From: an uncultured Flavobacteriaceae bacterium
GTDB lineage: Bacteria > Bacteroidota > Bacteroidia > Flavobacteriales > Flavobacteriaceae
NCBI GenBank assembly: GCA_905479065.1
Contig: CAJQLB010000015.1
Span: 1 to 64,000 of the forward strand
Direction of reading: 5' to 3'
DNA: 64,000 bases
The notes beneath the pieces are model-generated. The model saw only the letters and a list, made by a program, of their open reading frames with translations, made no database searches and was not told where the DNA came from. Positions 56,411-64,000 of this stretch are shown here, piece after piece (the stretch's first letter is position 1; each line of letters opens with the position of its first letter). The position numbers and the translations under genes were made by a program.

Positions 56411-57643
56411 TTATGCGGGTTGTTGGCCTTTTTTAAGCTCTATAACTGTAATTTCTGGCCATATCCCAACTCTTCCGGGATATGCCAAGACACCAAAGCC
56501 TCTATTTACATTTATAAATTGTTTGTTTTTTTCATAAATCCCTGCCCAATACTTATACCGCCATTTCACTGGACTCCACTTTATTAAACCTGGAATCTCA
56601 ATACCAAATTGCATGCCATGAGTATGTCCACTAAGAGTCAAATGATAATGATATTCATCATCAACGACTTGATATTCCCAATGAGAAGGGTCATGACTTA
56701 ACAGAATCTTAAAATCTTTCGGATCTATAATCTCGCTAGCCTTTTTCAAATCTCCCTTTTGCTTGAAACCTTTTCCCCAATTCTCGACCCCAATAATTGC
56801 AATTCGTTGGTTATCCTTCTCGATAAATCTACTTTCATTCAACAATAAATCAAATCCTATTTCTTTTTGAATATTAATTAAATTTTGAAAATTTAATTTC
56901 TTTAGTTCCTCCGTTTCCCAACGTGTATAGTCTCCATAATCATGGTTCCCTAAAATTGAGAATAGCCCATCTCGTGCTTTTAGTTTTGTAAAACTATCTT
57001 TCCATCTGATCATTTCATCCGCTCTATTATTAACCAAATCTCCTGTGAACAAAATCGTATCTGATGCTTGCTCATTGATCAAATCTATAGCATATTCGAG
57101 CTTTTCTTTATTATCAAAACTGCCAATATGGATATCACTTATTTGTGTTATTCGATAACCATCAAAAGCTTCAGGAAGATCTTCAAAATACATTTTATAA
57201 TTTAATACCTTAAAATTATAGCGTCCTTTAAACATTCCATATAAAAAAGCTGAAAACGGAATAGCCGCTAGAATAACTCCTATTTTGCTTATAAACACTC
57301 TTCTTGAAGGGAAATAAAAAATTCTCGAAGTTGAATCTTGAAAGAAATAATGAAATAATGCTTGTGGAATTCGAATTAAATCTTCGCCAAACATCACTAT
57401 TACCAACACCAGCTTTGGTATGTAAAACGTTAAAAATAAACCAATTGCCAAATTTATTTTAGTGTTTAATCCTCCTGAACGATCGGTGAAAATAGTGTGA
57501 TATAGTAAATAACCTATCACTGTCACGGATAATATGACGTATGTGTAGCCTGTAGCTTTACTTTTAAAAATAGTTTTAAACGCTTGAAAGGCGTAAAAAT
57601 CAATTATACCGAGAATAACAATGACAATTATCCAACGAATCAT
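56411..57643 (-). CDS. Membrane-anchored metallophosphoesterase
   Basis: This 410-residue protein has four N-terminal membrane helices (about 2-18, 29-50, 63-90, 108-132), then a calcineurin-like phosphoesterase domain. Metal-binding motifs appear in order: SDIHIG, TGDLVNN, GNHDYGD, LSHDPSH, and GHTHGMQFG. It resembles the YaeI/UDP-2,3-diacylglucosamine-hydrolase-like group; substrate unknown. It has its own promoter and is divergent from the GH92 gene. Confidence 0.93.
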   Translation of the reverse strand: MIRWIIVIVILGIIDFYAFQAFKTIFKSKATGYTYVILSVTVIGYLLYHTIFTDRSGGLNTKINLAIGLFLTFYIPKLVLVIVMFGEDLIRIPQALFHYFFQDSTSRIFYFPSRRVFISKIGVILAAIPFSAFLYGMFKGRYNFKVLNYKMYFEDLPEAFDGYRITQISDIHIGSFDNKEKLEYAIDLINEQASDTILFTGDLVNNRADEMIRWKDSFTKLKARDGLFSILGNHDYGDYTRWETEELKKLNFQNLINIQKEIGFDLLLNESRFIEKDNQRIAIIGVENWGKGFKQKGDLKKASEIIDPKDFKILLSHDPSHWEYQVVDDEYHYHLTLSGHTHGMQFGIEIPGLIKWSPVKWRYKYWAGIYEKNKQFINVNRGFGVLAYPGRVGIWPEITVIELKKGQQPA

Positions 57644-57656
57644 TTTGCACTTTTTT

Positions 57657-57689
57657 CAAATATAAATCAATTTTGTATTCATTAACAAA
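57657..57689 (-). promoter_or_regulatory. Promoter of the metallophosphoesterase gene
   Basis: On the minus strand TTTG (57689-57686) and TATATTTG (57664-57657) are separated by 21 bases, fitting the Bacteroidetes consensus. The ATG follows 13 bases after the -7 element. On the plus strand a near-match TATATTTC lies upstream of the GH92 gene. Confidence 0.65.
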
Positions 57690-57755
57690 TGATAAAATTT
57701 ATTTAACGATACCTTAAGATTTACTATATTTCAACTTATTTTTTAGATAATTACT

Positions 57756-60686
57756 ATGAAATACATCATACCTTGTTTAAGTATCGTCATCTTACTTCTT
57801 GGTTGCGAAAAATATTCAAATCATTCACTTGAGAAAAAAGGCAAAAACCTGCTGTCCTATGTCAATCCATTCATAGGCACTGGTGGTCATGGTCATACCT
57901 ATCCGGGGGCTACGATGCCGTTTGGAATGATGCAACTCTCTCCTGACACCCGTTTGGATGGCTGGGATGGTTGCTCAGGCTACCACTATACTGATAATTA
58001 TATTTATGGATTTAGCCATACCCATCTAAGCGGAACAGGAGTTTCTGATTATGGCGATATTCTTTTGATGCCCACAACTGAAGTGATATTTAATAATGGA
58101 TCTGACGGAAACAGTGGTTATAGAGCATCCTTCAAACATGAAAATGAAATTGCAGAGCCCGGTTATTACAGTGTATATCTAGATTCAATCGGTGTTGATG
58201 TTGAACTCTCAGTCTCAAAACGAAGTGGCATTCATCGTTATAAATTTTCTCCAACTTCTAACCAAATTGTCATTTTGGATTTAGAACATCGCGATGAAGT
58301 TCTAGATTCAAAAGTAAATGTGTACTCAAATACAGAAATTGGTGGCTACCGCCACTCAAAAGCTTGGGCCACAAATCAACAACTGTTCTATAACATGGTG
58401 TTTTCAAGACCATTCAAAAAAATGACATTCCTCAATGACAACAACCAAGGAAAGAAAGTAAAAGTTGCTTTTGAATTTGATGCACTAGAAAGTGACTTGG
58501 TGGAGATCAAAATCGGAATTTCATCCGTTGACGAAGAGGGTGCTCGCAAGAACAGAAGGTTTGAGATTGACAATAAATCATTTGATGTTATTAAAAATGA
58601 AGCTCAAAGTGCTTGGACAAAACAATTAAAAAAAATAATTATTGAAAGTGACAATAAAGATTTTAAAACAAATTTTTATACATCCTTATATCATACGAGC
58701 ATTGCCCCTAACTTATACCAAGATATCGATGGCAGATACCGCGGTATAGATTTAAAAATTCACCAGACTCAAGATTTTAATTACTACACAGTTTTTTCCT
58801 TATGGGACACTTATCGTGCTGCACACCCACTCTACACCATTATCGAACAAGACAGAACCAATGATTTCATAAACACTTTTTTAGCAAAGTATGATGAAGG
58901 AGGTATCATGCCTATTTGGGATTTATCAGGATGTTATACGGGGTGCATGATTGGATATCACGCCGTACCTGTAATCGTAGATGCTTATTTAAAAGGCTTA
59001 CGTGATTATGATGTAAATAAGGCATTTGAAGCCATGAAACACTCTGCTAACCAAGATAAACTTGGATTATCGTCCTATAAATCTATGGGTTATATTCCTG
59101 TAGAATTTGAGAGTGAATCGGTTTCAAAAACGCTTGAATACGCCTATGATGACTGGACAATTGCACAAATGGCAAAAGATTTAGGGAAAGAAGATGACTA
59201 TGAAATATTTTCAAAACGTGCACAGAATTATAAAAACATGTTTGATCCGTCATCCCAATTTATGAGAGGACGATTTCGAAACACATGGTTTGCACCGTTT
59301 GATCCATATGAAGTTAATTTCAATTATACCGAAGCTAATTCATGGCAGTACAGTTTTTATGTCCCCCAAGATATTTCGGGTTATATTGATTTACTTGGAG
59401 GTAAAAACAAACTTGAGACAAATTTAGATGAATTATTTACTGCAAAATCTATGACTTCCGGCCGCAATCAAGTTGACATAACGGGATTAATTGGACAATA
59501 TGCTCATGGTAATGAGCCTAGTCATCACATGGCTTATTTATACAATTTTATCAATAAACCTCATAAAACTCAAGAACGAGTACACCAAATCTTAACCAAA
59601 TTGTACCAAAATACTCCTGACGGAATTGCCGGGAATGAAGATTGTGGACAAATGAGTGCTTGGTATATACTTAGTTCAATGGGTTTCTACCCAGTAACAC
59701 CTGGATCAAATGAATATATCATTGGGACTCCATTATTCAATAAATCAACTATCAATCTAGAAAATGGTAAGCAATTTAATATCGTAGCAGAGGATATAAA
59801 TAGTAACAATAAATACATAAAGCATGCGTCATTGAATGGACAGGCTCTTAACAGAACATTTATTTACCATTCTGAGATTATGAGTGGAGGAACACTCATA
59901 TTTAAAATGACTGATAATCCCTCTGATTGGGGAAATCTTGACGGAGAAGAACCAAAAACAACAATAACAGACCATCTAATAACTCCCGCACCATTTATCG
60001 CGAAAGGAGCTGTTGCTTTTAAAGATAAAACTGAAATTGTGTTAAAAAATGTAGATAGTAGCGCAACAATTTATTACAAATTAGATAAAAAAAAATATCA
60101 ACGATATCGTTTACCTATTACTATCAATATGCCCAGTTCCCTGAGTGTTTATTCAGAAAAAAATGGTGTTCAAAGTGCAATTATTACAACACAATTTTAT
60201 AAAATTGACCCAAATATTTCTATTAATCTAAAGACAAAATATGCCAATCAATATAGTGCAGGAGGTGACGATGCTTTGATTGATGGTATTGTTGGTGCAA
60301 TGGATTTTAGAACGGGAACCTGGCAAGGCTATTTCGACGAGGACTTGATTGCAACGATTGACCTTGGCAATAAAAAATCGTTTAATACTATTTCCCTTAA
60401 CTTTTTAAAAGATCAGCGTTCATGGATATTTTACCCAACCGAAGTTATCTGCCTTGTTTCAAATGACAACAGAACTTTTACGCCAGTCGGAAATTACAAA
60501 TTTGGAATCAACACCCCAAAAGACGATATTGAAATCAAAAAAATTAAATTTGAACAACCATCCAATTTAAAGTATCGCTATGTGAAAATCCGTGCAAAAA
60601 AACTTGGTGTATTACCTGAGTGGCATCTCGGATATGAACATGATGGACGTAGTTGGATGTTTGTAGATGAAATTACAATCAAATAA
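57756..60686 (+). CDS. GH92 family alpha-mannosidase lipoprotein
   Basis: This 976-residue protein has a lipobox (LLGC, C17), so it is likely attached to the outer membrane. The GH92 region (about 35-720) carries YVNPFIGTGGHGHTYPGA, FGMMQLSPDTRLDGWDGCSGY, GNEPSHHMAYLYN and EDCGQMSAWY with the catalytic acid region. GH92 enzymes are calcium-dependent exo-alpha-mannosidases acting on N-glycans. The end is extended by a chitobiase-like beta domain and a discoidin-like (F5/8 type C) module (about 820-976), probably for carbohydrate binding. Confidence 0.93.
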   Translation: MKYIIPCLSIVILLLGCEKYSNHSLEKKGKNLLSYVNPFIGTGGHGHTYPGATMPFGMMQLSPDTRLDGWDGCSGYHYTDNYIYGFSHTHLSGTGVSDYGDILLMPTTEVIFNNGSDGNSGYRASFKHENEIAEPGYYSVYLDSIGVDVELSVSKRSGIHRYKFSPTSNQIVILDLEHRDEVLDSKVNVYSNTEIGGYRHSKAWATNQQLFYNMVFSRPFKKMTFLNDNNQGKKVKVAFEFDALESDLVEIKIGISSVDEEGARKNRRFEIDNKSFDVIKNEAQSAWTKQLKKIIIESDNKDFKTNFYTSLYHTSIAPNLYQDIDGRYRGIDLKIHQTQDFNYYTVFSLWDTYRAAHPLYTIIEQDRTNDFINTFLAKYDEGGIMPIWDLSGCYTGCMIGYHAVPVIVDAYLKGLRDYDVNKAFEAMKHSANQDKLGLSSYKSMGYIPVEFESESVSKTLEYAYDDWTIAQMAKDLGKEDDYEIFSKRAQNYKNMFDPSSQFMRGRFRNTWFAPFDPYEVNFNYTEANSWQYSFYVPQDISGYIDLLGGKNKLETNLDELFTAKSMTSGRNQVDITGLIGQYAHGNEPSHHMAYLYNFINKPHKTQERVHQILTKLYQNTPDGIAGNEDCGQMSAWYILSSMGFYPVTPGSNEYIIGTPLFNKSTINLENGKQFNIVAEDINSNNKYIKHASLNGQALNRTFIYHSEIMSGGTLIFKMTDNPSDWGNLDGEEPKTTITDHLITPAPFIAKGAVAFKDKTEIVLKNVDSSATIYYKLDKKKYQRYRLPITINMPSSLSVYSEKNGVQSAIITTQFYKIDPNISINLKTKYANQYSAGGDDALIDGIVGAMDFRTGTWQGYFDEDLIATIDLGNKKSFNTISLNFLKDQRSWIFYPTEVICLVSNDNRTFTPVGNYKFGINTPKDDIEIKKIKFEQPSNLKYRYVKIRAKKLGVLPEWHLGYEHDGRSWMFVDEITIK

Positions 60687-60698
60687 ACATTTTAAAAA

Positions 60699-62015
60699 AT
60701 GAGTCAACAAAAATCATATCATTCCGGATTTATATTACTCACGACCTTGTTTTTTCTGTGGGGATTTATAACCGTTTTAGTAGACTCACTTATACCAAGA
60801 CTCAGAGAGCTATTTACACTTACTTATGCACAAGCAATTTTAGTACAATTTGCCTTTTTTGGAGCCTATTTTTTACTATCCATTCCCGCGAGTTATCTGT
60901 TGTCTAAAATTGGTTACAAGAAAGGGATTATTCTTGGACTATTAACCATGGCAAGTGGCTGTTTATTATTTTATCCTGCAGCTGCTTATCGCACATTCAA
61001 TATTTTCTTACTTGCTTATTTTATTTTGGCAGGAGGTATGACTATTCTTCAAGTGGCTGCTAATCCTTTTGTTGCTGTATTGGGAAGTGAAGAGGGTGCC
61101 TCTAGCCGCTTAAACTTGTCACAAGCCTTCAATTCATTAGGAACAGCAATTGCTCCAGCTGTTGGAGCTTTATTTATATTAAGTGATACAATAAAAAATG
61201 AAGATGAGATTGCAGTATTGAGTAAAACTGCGAAAGAAACCTATCTCGCCACTGAAGCATCAGCAGTACAAATGCCTTTTTTAGGTCTAGCACTATTTAT
61301 ATTTTTAATTGCGCTCATTTTTCTTTTTGCAAAACTCCCTAAAATGATAAACGAGGTATCAACTGGAACTTACACTGAGGCCTTTCAAAATAAAAATTTA
61401 ATGTTAGGTGTTCTTGGTATTTTATTTTATGTCGGATCAGAAGTATCCATTGGAAGTTTTTTAGTTAATTATTTTCAAGAAATGAACATGGTCCCTCTTA
61501 TTCGCGAAAGCAATATCCTAATGAATATTGCTGAAACGGTAGCAAAAGTGTTTTTCAAATCTTTAAATGGTGCAGACGATAAAGCACTTCTCGGAATCTT
61601 TGTAATCTTTTACTGGTCTGGTGCTATGATTGGTCGTTTTGTAGGATCGTACCTGACACGAATTATGAATCCAGGAAAAGTACTTGGTGTTTTTGCTTCG
61701 ATGGCAATTATATTAATTCTAACTTCGGTAAGTACTACAGGATTAGTTAGTATGTGGAGCATTTTAGGGGTTGGTTTATTCAATTCAATTATGTTTCCAA
61801 CAATTTTCACTATATCAATTAACGGTATTGGTAAACTAAAGCCAAAAGGATCAGGATTACTATGTACTGCTATTGTTGGTGGCGCAATTATTCCTTTTAT
61901 TTGTGGGAATTTAATTGATTCCTTTGGATTTGATATTGCTTTTATTTTTATTTCATTCTGCTATGCCTACATATTATGGTTTGGATATAAAAATTCTAAT
62001 ATAACAAAACAATAA
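60699..62015 (+). CDS. Sugar MFS transporter, FucP/GlcNAc-permease type
   Basis: This 438-residue protein has 12 membrane helices and fits the fucose/glucose-galactose permease family. Hallmarks are the start FILLTTLFFLWGFITVLVDSLIPRLRELFTLTYAQA, the VAANPFVAVLGSEEGASSRLNLSQAFNSLG segment, and the closing MFPTIFTISINGIGKLKPKGSGLL. Proton symport of a hexose, fucose or N-acetylglucosamine is expected. Given the neighbouring mannosidase and glycosylasparaginase, mannose or GlcNAc is a reasonable guess. It lies 12 bases after the GH92 gene and 5 bases before the next, so all three form one operon. Confidence 0.9.
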   Translation: MSQQKSYHSGFILLTTLFFLWGFITVLVDSLIPRLRELFTLTYAQAILVQFAFFGAYFLLSIPASYLLSKIGYKKGIILGLLTMASGCLLFYPAAAYRTFNIFLLAYFILAGGMTILQVAANPFVAVLGSEEGASSRLNLSQAFNSLGTAIAPAVGALFILSDTIKNEDEIAVLSKTAKETYLATEASAVQMPFLGLALFIFLIALIFLFAKLPKMINEVSTGTYTEAFQNKNLMLGVLGILFYVGSEVSIGSFLVNYFQEMNMVPLIRESNILMNIAETVAKVFFKSLNGADDKALLGIFVIFYWSGAMIGRFVGSYLTRIMNPGKVLGVFASMAIILILTSVSTTGLVSMWSILGVGLFNSIMFPTIFTISINGIGKLKPKGSGLLCTAIVGGAIIPFICGNLIDSFGFDIAFIFISFCYAYILWFGYKNSNITKQ

Positions 62016-62020
62016 AACCT

Positions 62021-63022
62021 ATGAGACGTAGAAATTTTCTTAAAAACGCATCATTAACTGGAGTTGGACTTGCTGTTGGGAATAGTTTAAAAGGGTGTCA
62101 AGACATTTCTCCAGACGGCAAAAAAGTTGTAGTATCAGATAAAAAAACAGCGTTACCCCTAGTCATTGCAACATGGCATGTGATTGATGCGACAGCACGC
62201 GCAATGGAAATACTTCAGGCGGGTGGAACAGCTTTAGATGCTGTTGAACAGGGATGCATGGTAGAAGAGGCGAATGAAAAAGGGCAATCAGTTGGCAAAG
62301 GTGGTTTACCTGATAGAGATGGCAATGTCACTTTAGACGCGTGTATAATGGACAAGCATGGGAATTGTGGTTCAGTGGTTTATCTTAAAAACATCACTCA
62401 TGCAGTCTCGGTTGCAAGAAAAGTTATGGAAGACACCCCACATGTAATGCTTGCAGGGGAAGGCGCGAAGAATTTTGCGTTAAAAAAAGGCTTTCAACCC
62501 GAAAGCTTACTAACTGAAGCTTCTAAAGAAGCGTGGGAAAAATGGAAAGTAGAAGCACAATATAACCCAATTATAAATATTGAGAACCACGATACTATAG
62601 GGATGTTAGCCATTGACAAAAATGGTGATATTTCAGGAGCTTGTACAACAAGTGGGCTCGCTTATAAGATGGCCGGTCGTGTTGGTGATAGTCCCATAAT
62701 AGGCTCAGGACTTTTTGTGGATAATGAAATTGGAGCAGCTGTAGCTACAGGGTTAGGAGAAGAGGTTGTTAAAACAGTTGGTAGCTTTTTAGTTGTTGAG
62801 TTAATGAGGCAAGGTAAAACTCCTCAAGAAGCTTGTGAAGAGGCTATTAAAAGGATTGTTCAAAAGCCAAATAGTGATTTCAATAACTTTCAAGTAGGGT
62901 ATATCGCAGTCAATAAACATGGAGACACGGGTTCCTATTCCATTCACCAATGGTTTAGTATGACTAAATATCAAGGGAGTGTAAATCAGCAAATACAATC
63001 CGATTATTTTAAAAAAGCTTAG
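62021..63022 (+). CDS. N4-(beta-N-acetylglucosaminyl)-L-asparaginase (glycosylasparaginase)
   Basis: This 333-residue Ntn hydrolase cleaves the GlcNAc-Asn link of N-glycoproteins. The autoprocessing site is D191-T192 in NHDTIGMLAID, with T192 becoming the N-terminal nucleophile of the beta chain. GNCGSVVYLKN and GRVGDSPIIGSGLFVDNE are family motifs. The N terminus has a Tat-type RRRNFLK motif and a Cys in SLKGC (C26), suggesting Tat export and possibly lipidation. This matches the Elizabethkingia enzyme in plan. Last in the GH92-MFS operon. Confidence 0.95.
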   Translation: MRRRNFLKNASLTGVGLAVGNSLKGCQDISPDGKKVVVSDKKTALPLVIATWHVIDATARAMEILQAGGTALDAVEQGCMVEEANEKGQSVGKGGLPDRDGNVTLDACIMDKHGNCGSVVYLKNITHAVSVARKVMEDTPHVMLAGEGAKNFALKKGFQPESLLTEASKEAWEKWKVEAQYNPIINIENHDTIGMLAIDKNGDISGACTTSGLAYKMAGRVGDSPIIGSGLFVDNEIGAAVATGLGEEVVKTVGSFLVVELMRQGKTPQEACEEAIKRIVQKPNSDFNNFQVGYIAVNKHGDTGSYSIHQWFSMTKYQGSVNQQIQSDYFKKA

Positions 63023-63174
63023 AGAGAACCCTTAAGTTTAGCTATTGGTAGACGCTAATTTTATGATTTTACCTATGTAAAATATCTTGTATTTCATCGA
63101 TAAATATGACGTAATTCCTCAAAAAAACTACATTTTTTGGTACTTCATCAATTTTTTTTAACAAAAAAGAAGTC

Positions 63175-63213
63175 CATTCGTTTCTTTGTCCAACCTACAA
63201 ATTCAAACGAATG
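63175..63213. repeat. 9-bp inverted repeat covering the start codon of the small secreted protein
   Basis: CATTCGTTT (63175-63183) and AAACGAATG (63205-63213) are perfect inverted copies separated by 21 bases. The second copy contains the ATG. In mRNA it would form a stem hiding the start codon; in DNA it could be an operator. No matching copy was noticed elsewhere in the window. Confidence 0.5.
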
Positions 63214-63474
63214 AAAGAACTACTAATTATATTCGGTCTATGCTTCGCTACATCACCAGCTAATGCCCAAAGCGTTACGGTAGAAAGTAATATTGCCATT
63301 GAAAAAATTCAATCTCTAAAGAATTCATTGGCAGCCAAAAAGAAAACTGAGCGTATAAGTGATAATCCTCGTGAACAAACCAATATGACATTTAAAAAAA
63401 GTATTGATATCATAAGTGTCAAAGCTTACATCAAAAGCCTTCAGATTAAAGGTGACTATAGTCTTAATAGTTAA
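63211..63474 (+). CDS. Small secreted protein of unknown function
   Basis: An 87-residue protein with a signal peptide (residues 1-20, ending PANAQ). The mature part is about 67 residues, basic, mostly helical in appearance (IAIEKIQSLKNSLAAKKKTERI), with no Cys. I do not recognise a family. The ATG sits in a 9-bp inverted repeat. It is separated by 188 bases from the glycosylasparaginase gene and 122 bases from the next gene. Confidence 0.7.
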   Translation: MKELLIIFGLCFATSPANAQSVTVESNIAIEKIQSLKNSLAAKKKTERISDNPREQTNMTFKKSIDIISVKAYIKSLQIKGDYSLNS

Positions 63475-63596
63475 ATCATTCCAACTAAAAATCTAAAAAG
63501 CAGCGTAACGACATTCAATATGTCTTCTTTGAAATTTATAAAATTTGTCTATTTTAGCTATTTAATTACTTAACTTGCTAAAAATCAGTCTCTTTA

Positions 63597-63959
63597 ATGG
63601 CTATCCGGATTTCACGTATAACAATATCACATTGCATTGGTATACTATTTTTACTGCTGCAATTAGGTTTGGTTATTAACGCTCGTTTTGCACCTGAACG
63701 CTTTTTTTGTTGGGCACCATACGATTCACATGTGCAATTTAAAACCTCTGTAGAAATCAATGGTAAATTTCTGACATTGGAGGAAGCAGAAAAACGTTAT
63801 AAATATAAAATGGGTGGCTGGGAGCAACGCTCTATTTATAATATTTTTTCAATTATTTCTCAATATGAAAAAACATACGGTAAAAATGACGACGCAAGGG
63901 TTACAATAATTTACTCTATAAATGGGCACCAAGAAAAAGTATGGAATCTAAAACCATGA
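63597..63959 (+). CDS. Small membrane-anchored protein of unknown function
   Basis: A 120-residue protein with one N-terminal helix (about 8-27) and a soluble domain beginning FAPERFFCWAPYDSHVQF, then a helix-rich charged region and a final RVTIIYSINGHQEKVWNL strand. I do not know a named family; similar small proteins can be found beside HTTM (vitamin K-carboxylase-like) genes in flavobacteria, as far as I recall. Its TGA stop overlaps the ATG of the next gene by 4 bases (ATGA), so they are translationally coupled. Confidence 0.75.
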   Translation: MAIRISRITISHCIGILFLLLQLGLVINARFAPERFFCWAPYDSHVQFKTSVEINGKFLTLEEAEKRYKYKMGGWEQRSIYNIFSIISQYEKTYGKNDDARVTIIYSINGHQEKVWNLKP

Positions 63960-64000
63960 GTTTATTAGTGTCTTTTAGTTCAAGGCTATTTAAATTTGAA
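63956..64000 (+). CDS. Start of a gene cut by the window edge
   Basis: An ATG at 63956 overlaps the stop of the previous gene and opens 15 codons (MSLLVSFSSRLFKFE) to the window edge with no stop. The phase and ATGA overlap suggest a real coupled gene. An HTTM membrane protein is possible given the neighbour, but 15 residues cannot show it. Confidence 0.55.
   Translation, partial: MSLLVSFSSRLFKFE

Overview
The window is an AT-rich, gene-dense stretch of chromosome from a member of the Bacteroidetes, most likely a marine Flavobacteriaceae. Evidence for this: the type IX secretion/gliding protein SprA, an alternative complex III (ActA-F) operon followed by an aa3-type oxidase, a choice-of-anchor L surface protein, promoters of the Bacteroidetes type (TTG, 19-21 bases, TAnnTTTG), and A-rich rather than Shine-Dalgarno leaders. 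I see no insertion sequence, prophage, CRISPR array, rRNA or plasmid function. No gap between genes exceeds 300 bases. It reads as conserved chromosomal backbone with a small accessory tail at the right end.

Layout. 1-1654: the N-terminal part of a large secreted surface protein (it continues off the left edge). 1732-5713 (+): a duplicated-domain Nfu protein, a DUF255 thioredoxin-domain lipoprotein and an MscS channel. 5720-12047 (-): a tripartite MacAB-TolC-like exporter with two different permeases, ending in tsaB. 12132-17387 (-): cytochrome oxidase biogenesis and subunits (ctaB, two subunit III genes, subunit IV, SCO, a degenerate SCO-like protein, DUF420, a small CxxC membrane protein). 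17489-20427: a metallo-beta-lactamase-fold hydrolase and a RemB-like outer-membrane protein, convergent. 20624-29928 (-): ruvA-sprA-gcvH-vanZ-tonB. 29992-34301 (-): malic enzyme, ruvB-queG. 34402-45755 (-): actABCDEF-ctaC-ctaD, the quinol to oxygen branch. 45921-46322 (+): a SPOR protein. 46365-50828 (-): rimP-nusA-infB. 50973-56001 (+): a double-domain universal stress protein, a DUF2723/TMEM260-like membrane protein and a polysaccharide deacetylase, with tRNA-Gln on the other strand. 55973-57643 (-): a thioredoxin-fold protein without cysteines and a metallophosphoesterase. 57756-63022 (+): GH92 mannosidase, sugar MFS transporter and glycosylasparaginase, which together look like an N-glycan scavenging unit. 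63211-64000 (+): small unknown proteins and the start of another gene.

The respiratory genes are split over two loci. The act-cta operon makes alternative complex III and oxidase subunits I and II. The ctaB locus makes haem O/A precursor, subunits III and IV and the copper-delivery factors. Both subunits II and III carry extra segments compared with textbook oxidases, consistent with an oxidase adapted to a supercomplex with alternative complex III.

I did not find a clearly new defence or mobile system. The best leads are family-level: an outer-membrane barrel with a TonB-C-terminal-like domain beside a tonB gene with the same domain; two thioredoxin-fold proteins that lost their catalytic or copper-binding residues; a small CxxC membrane protein in the oxidase biogenesis operon; and an intrinsic terminator encoded inside the opposing tsaB reading frame.
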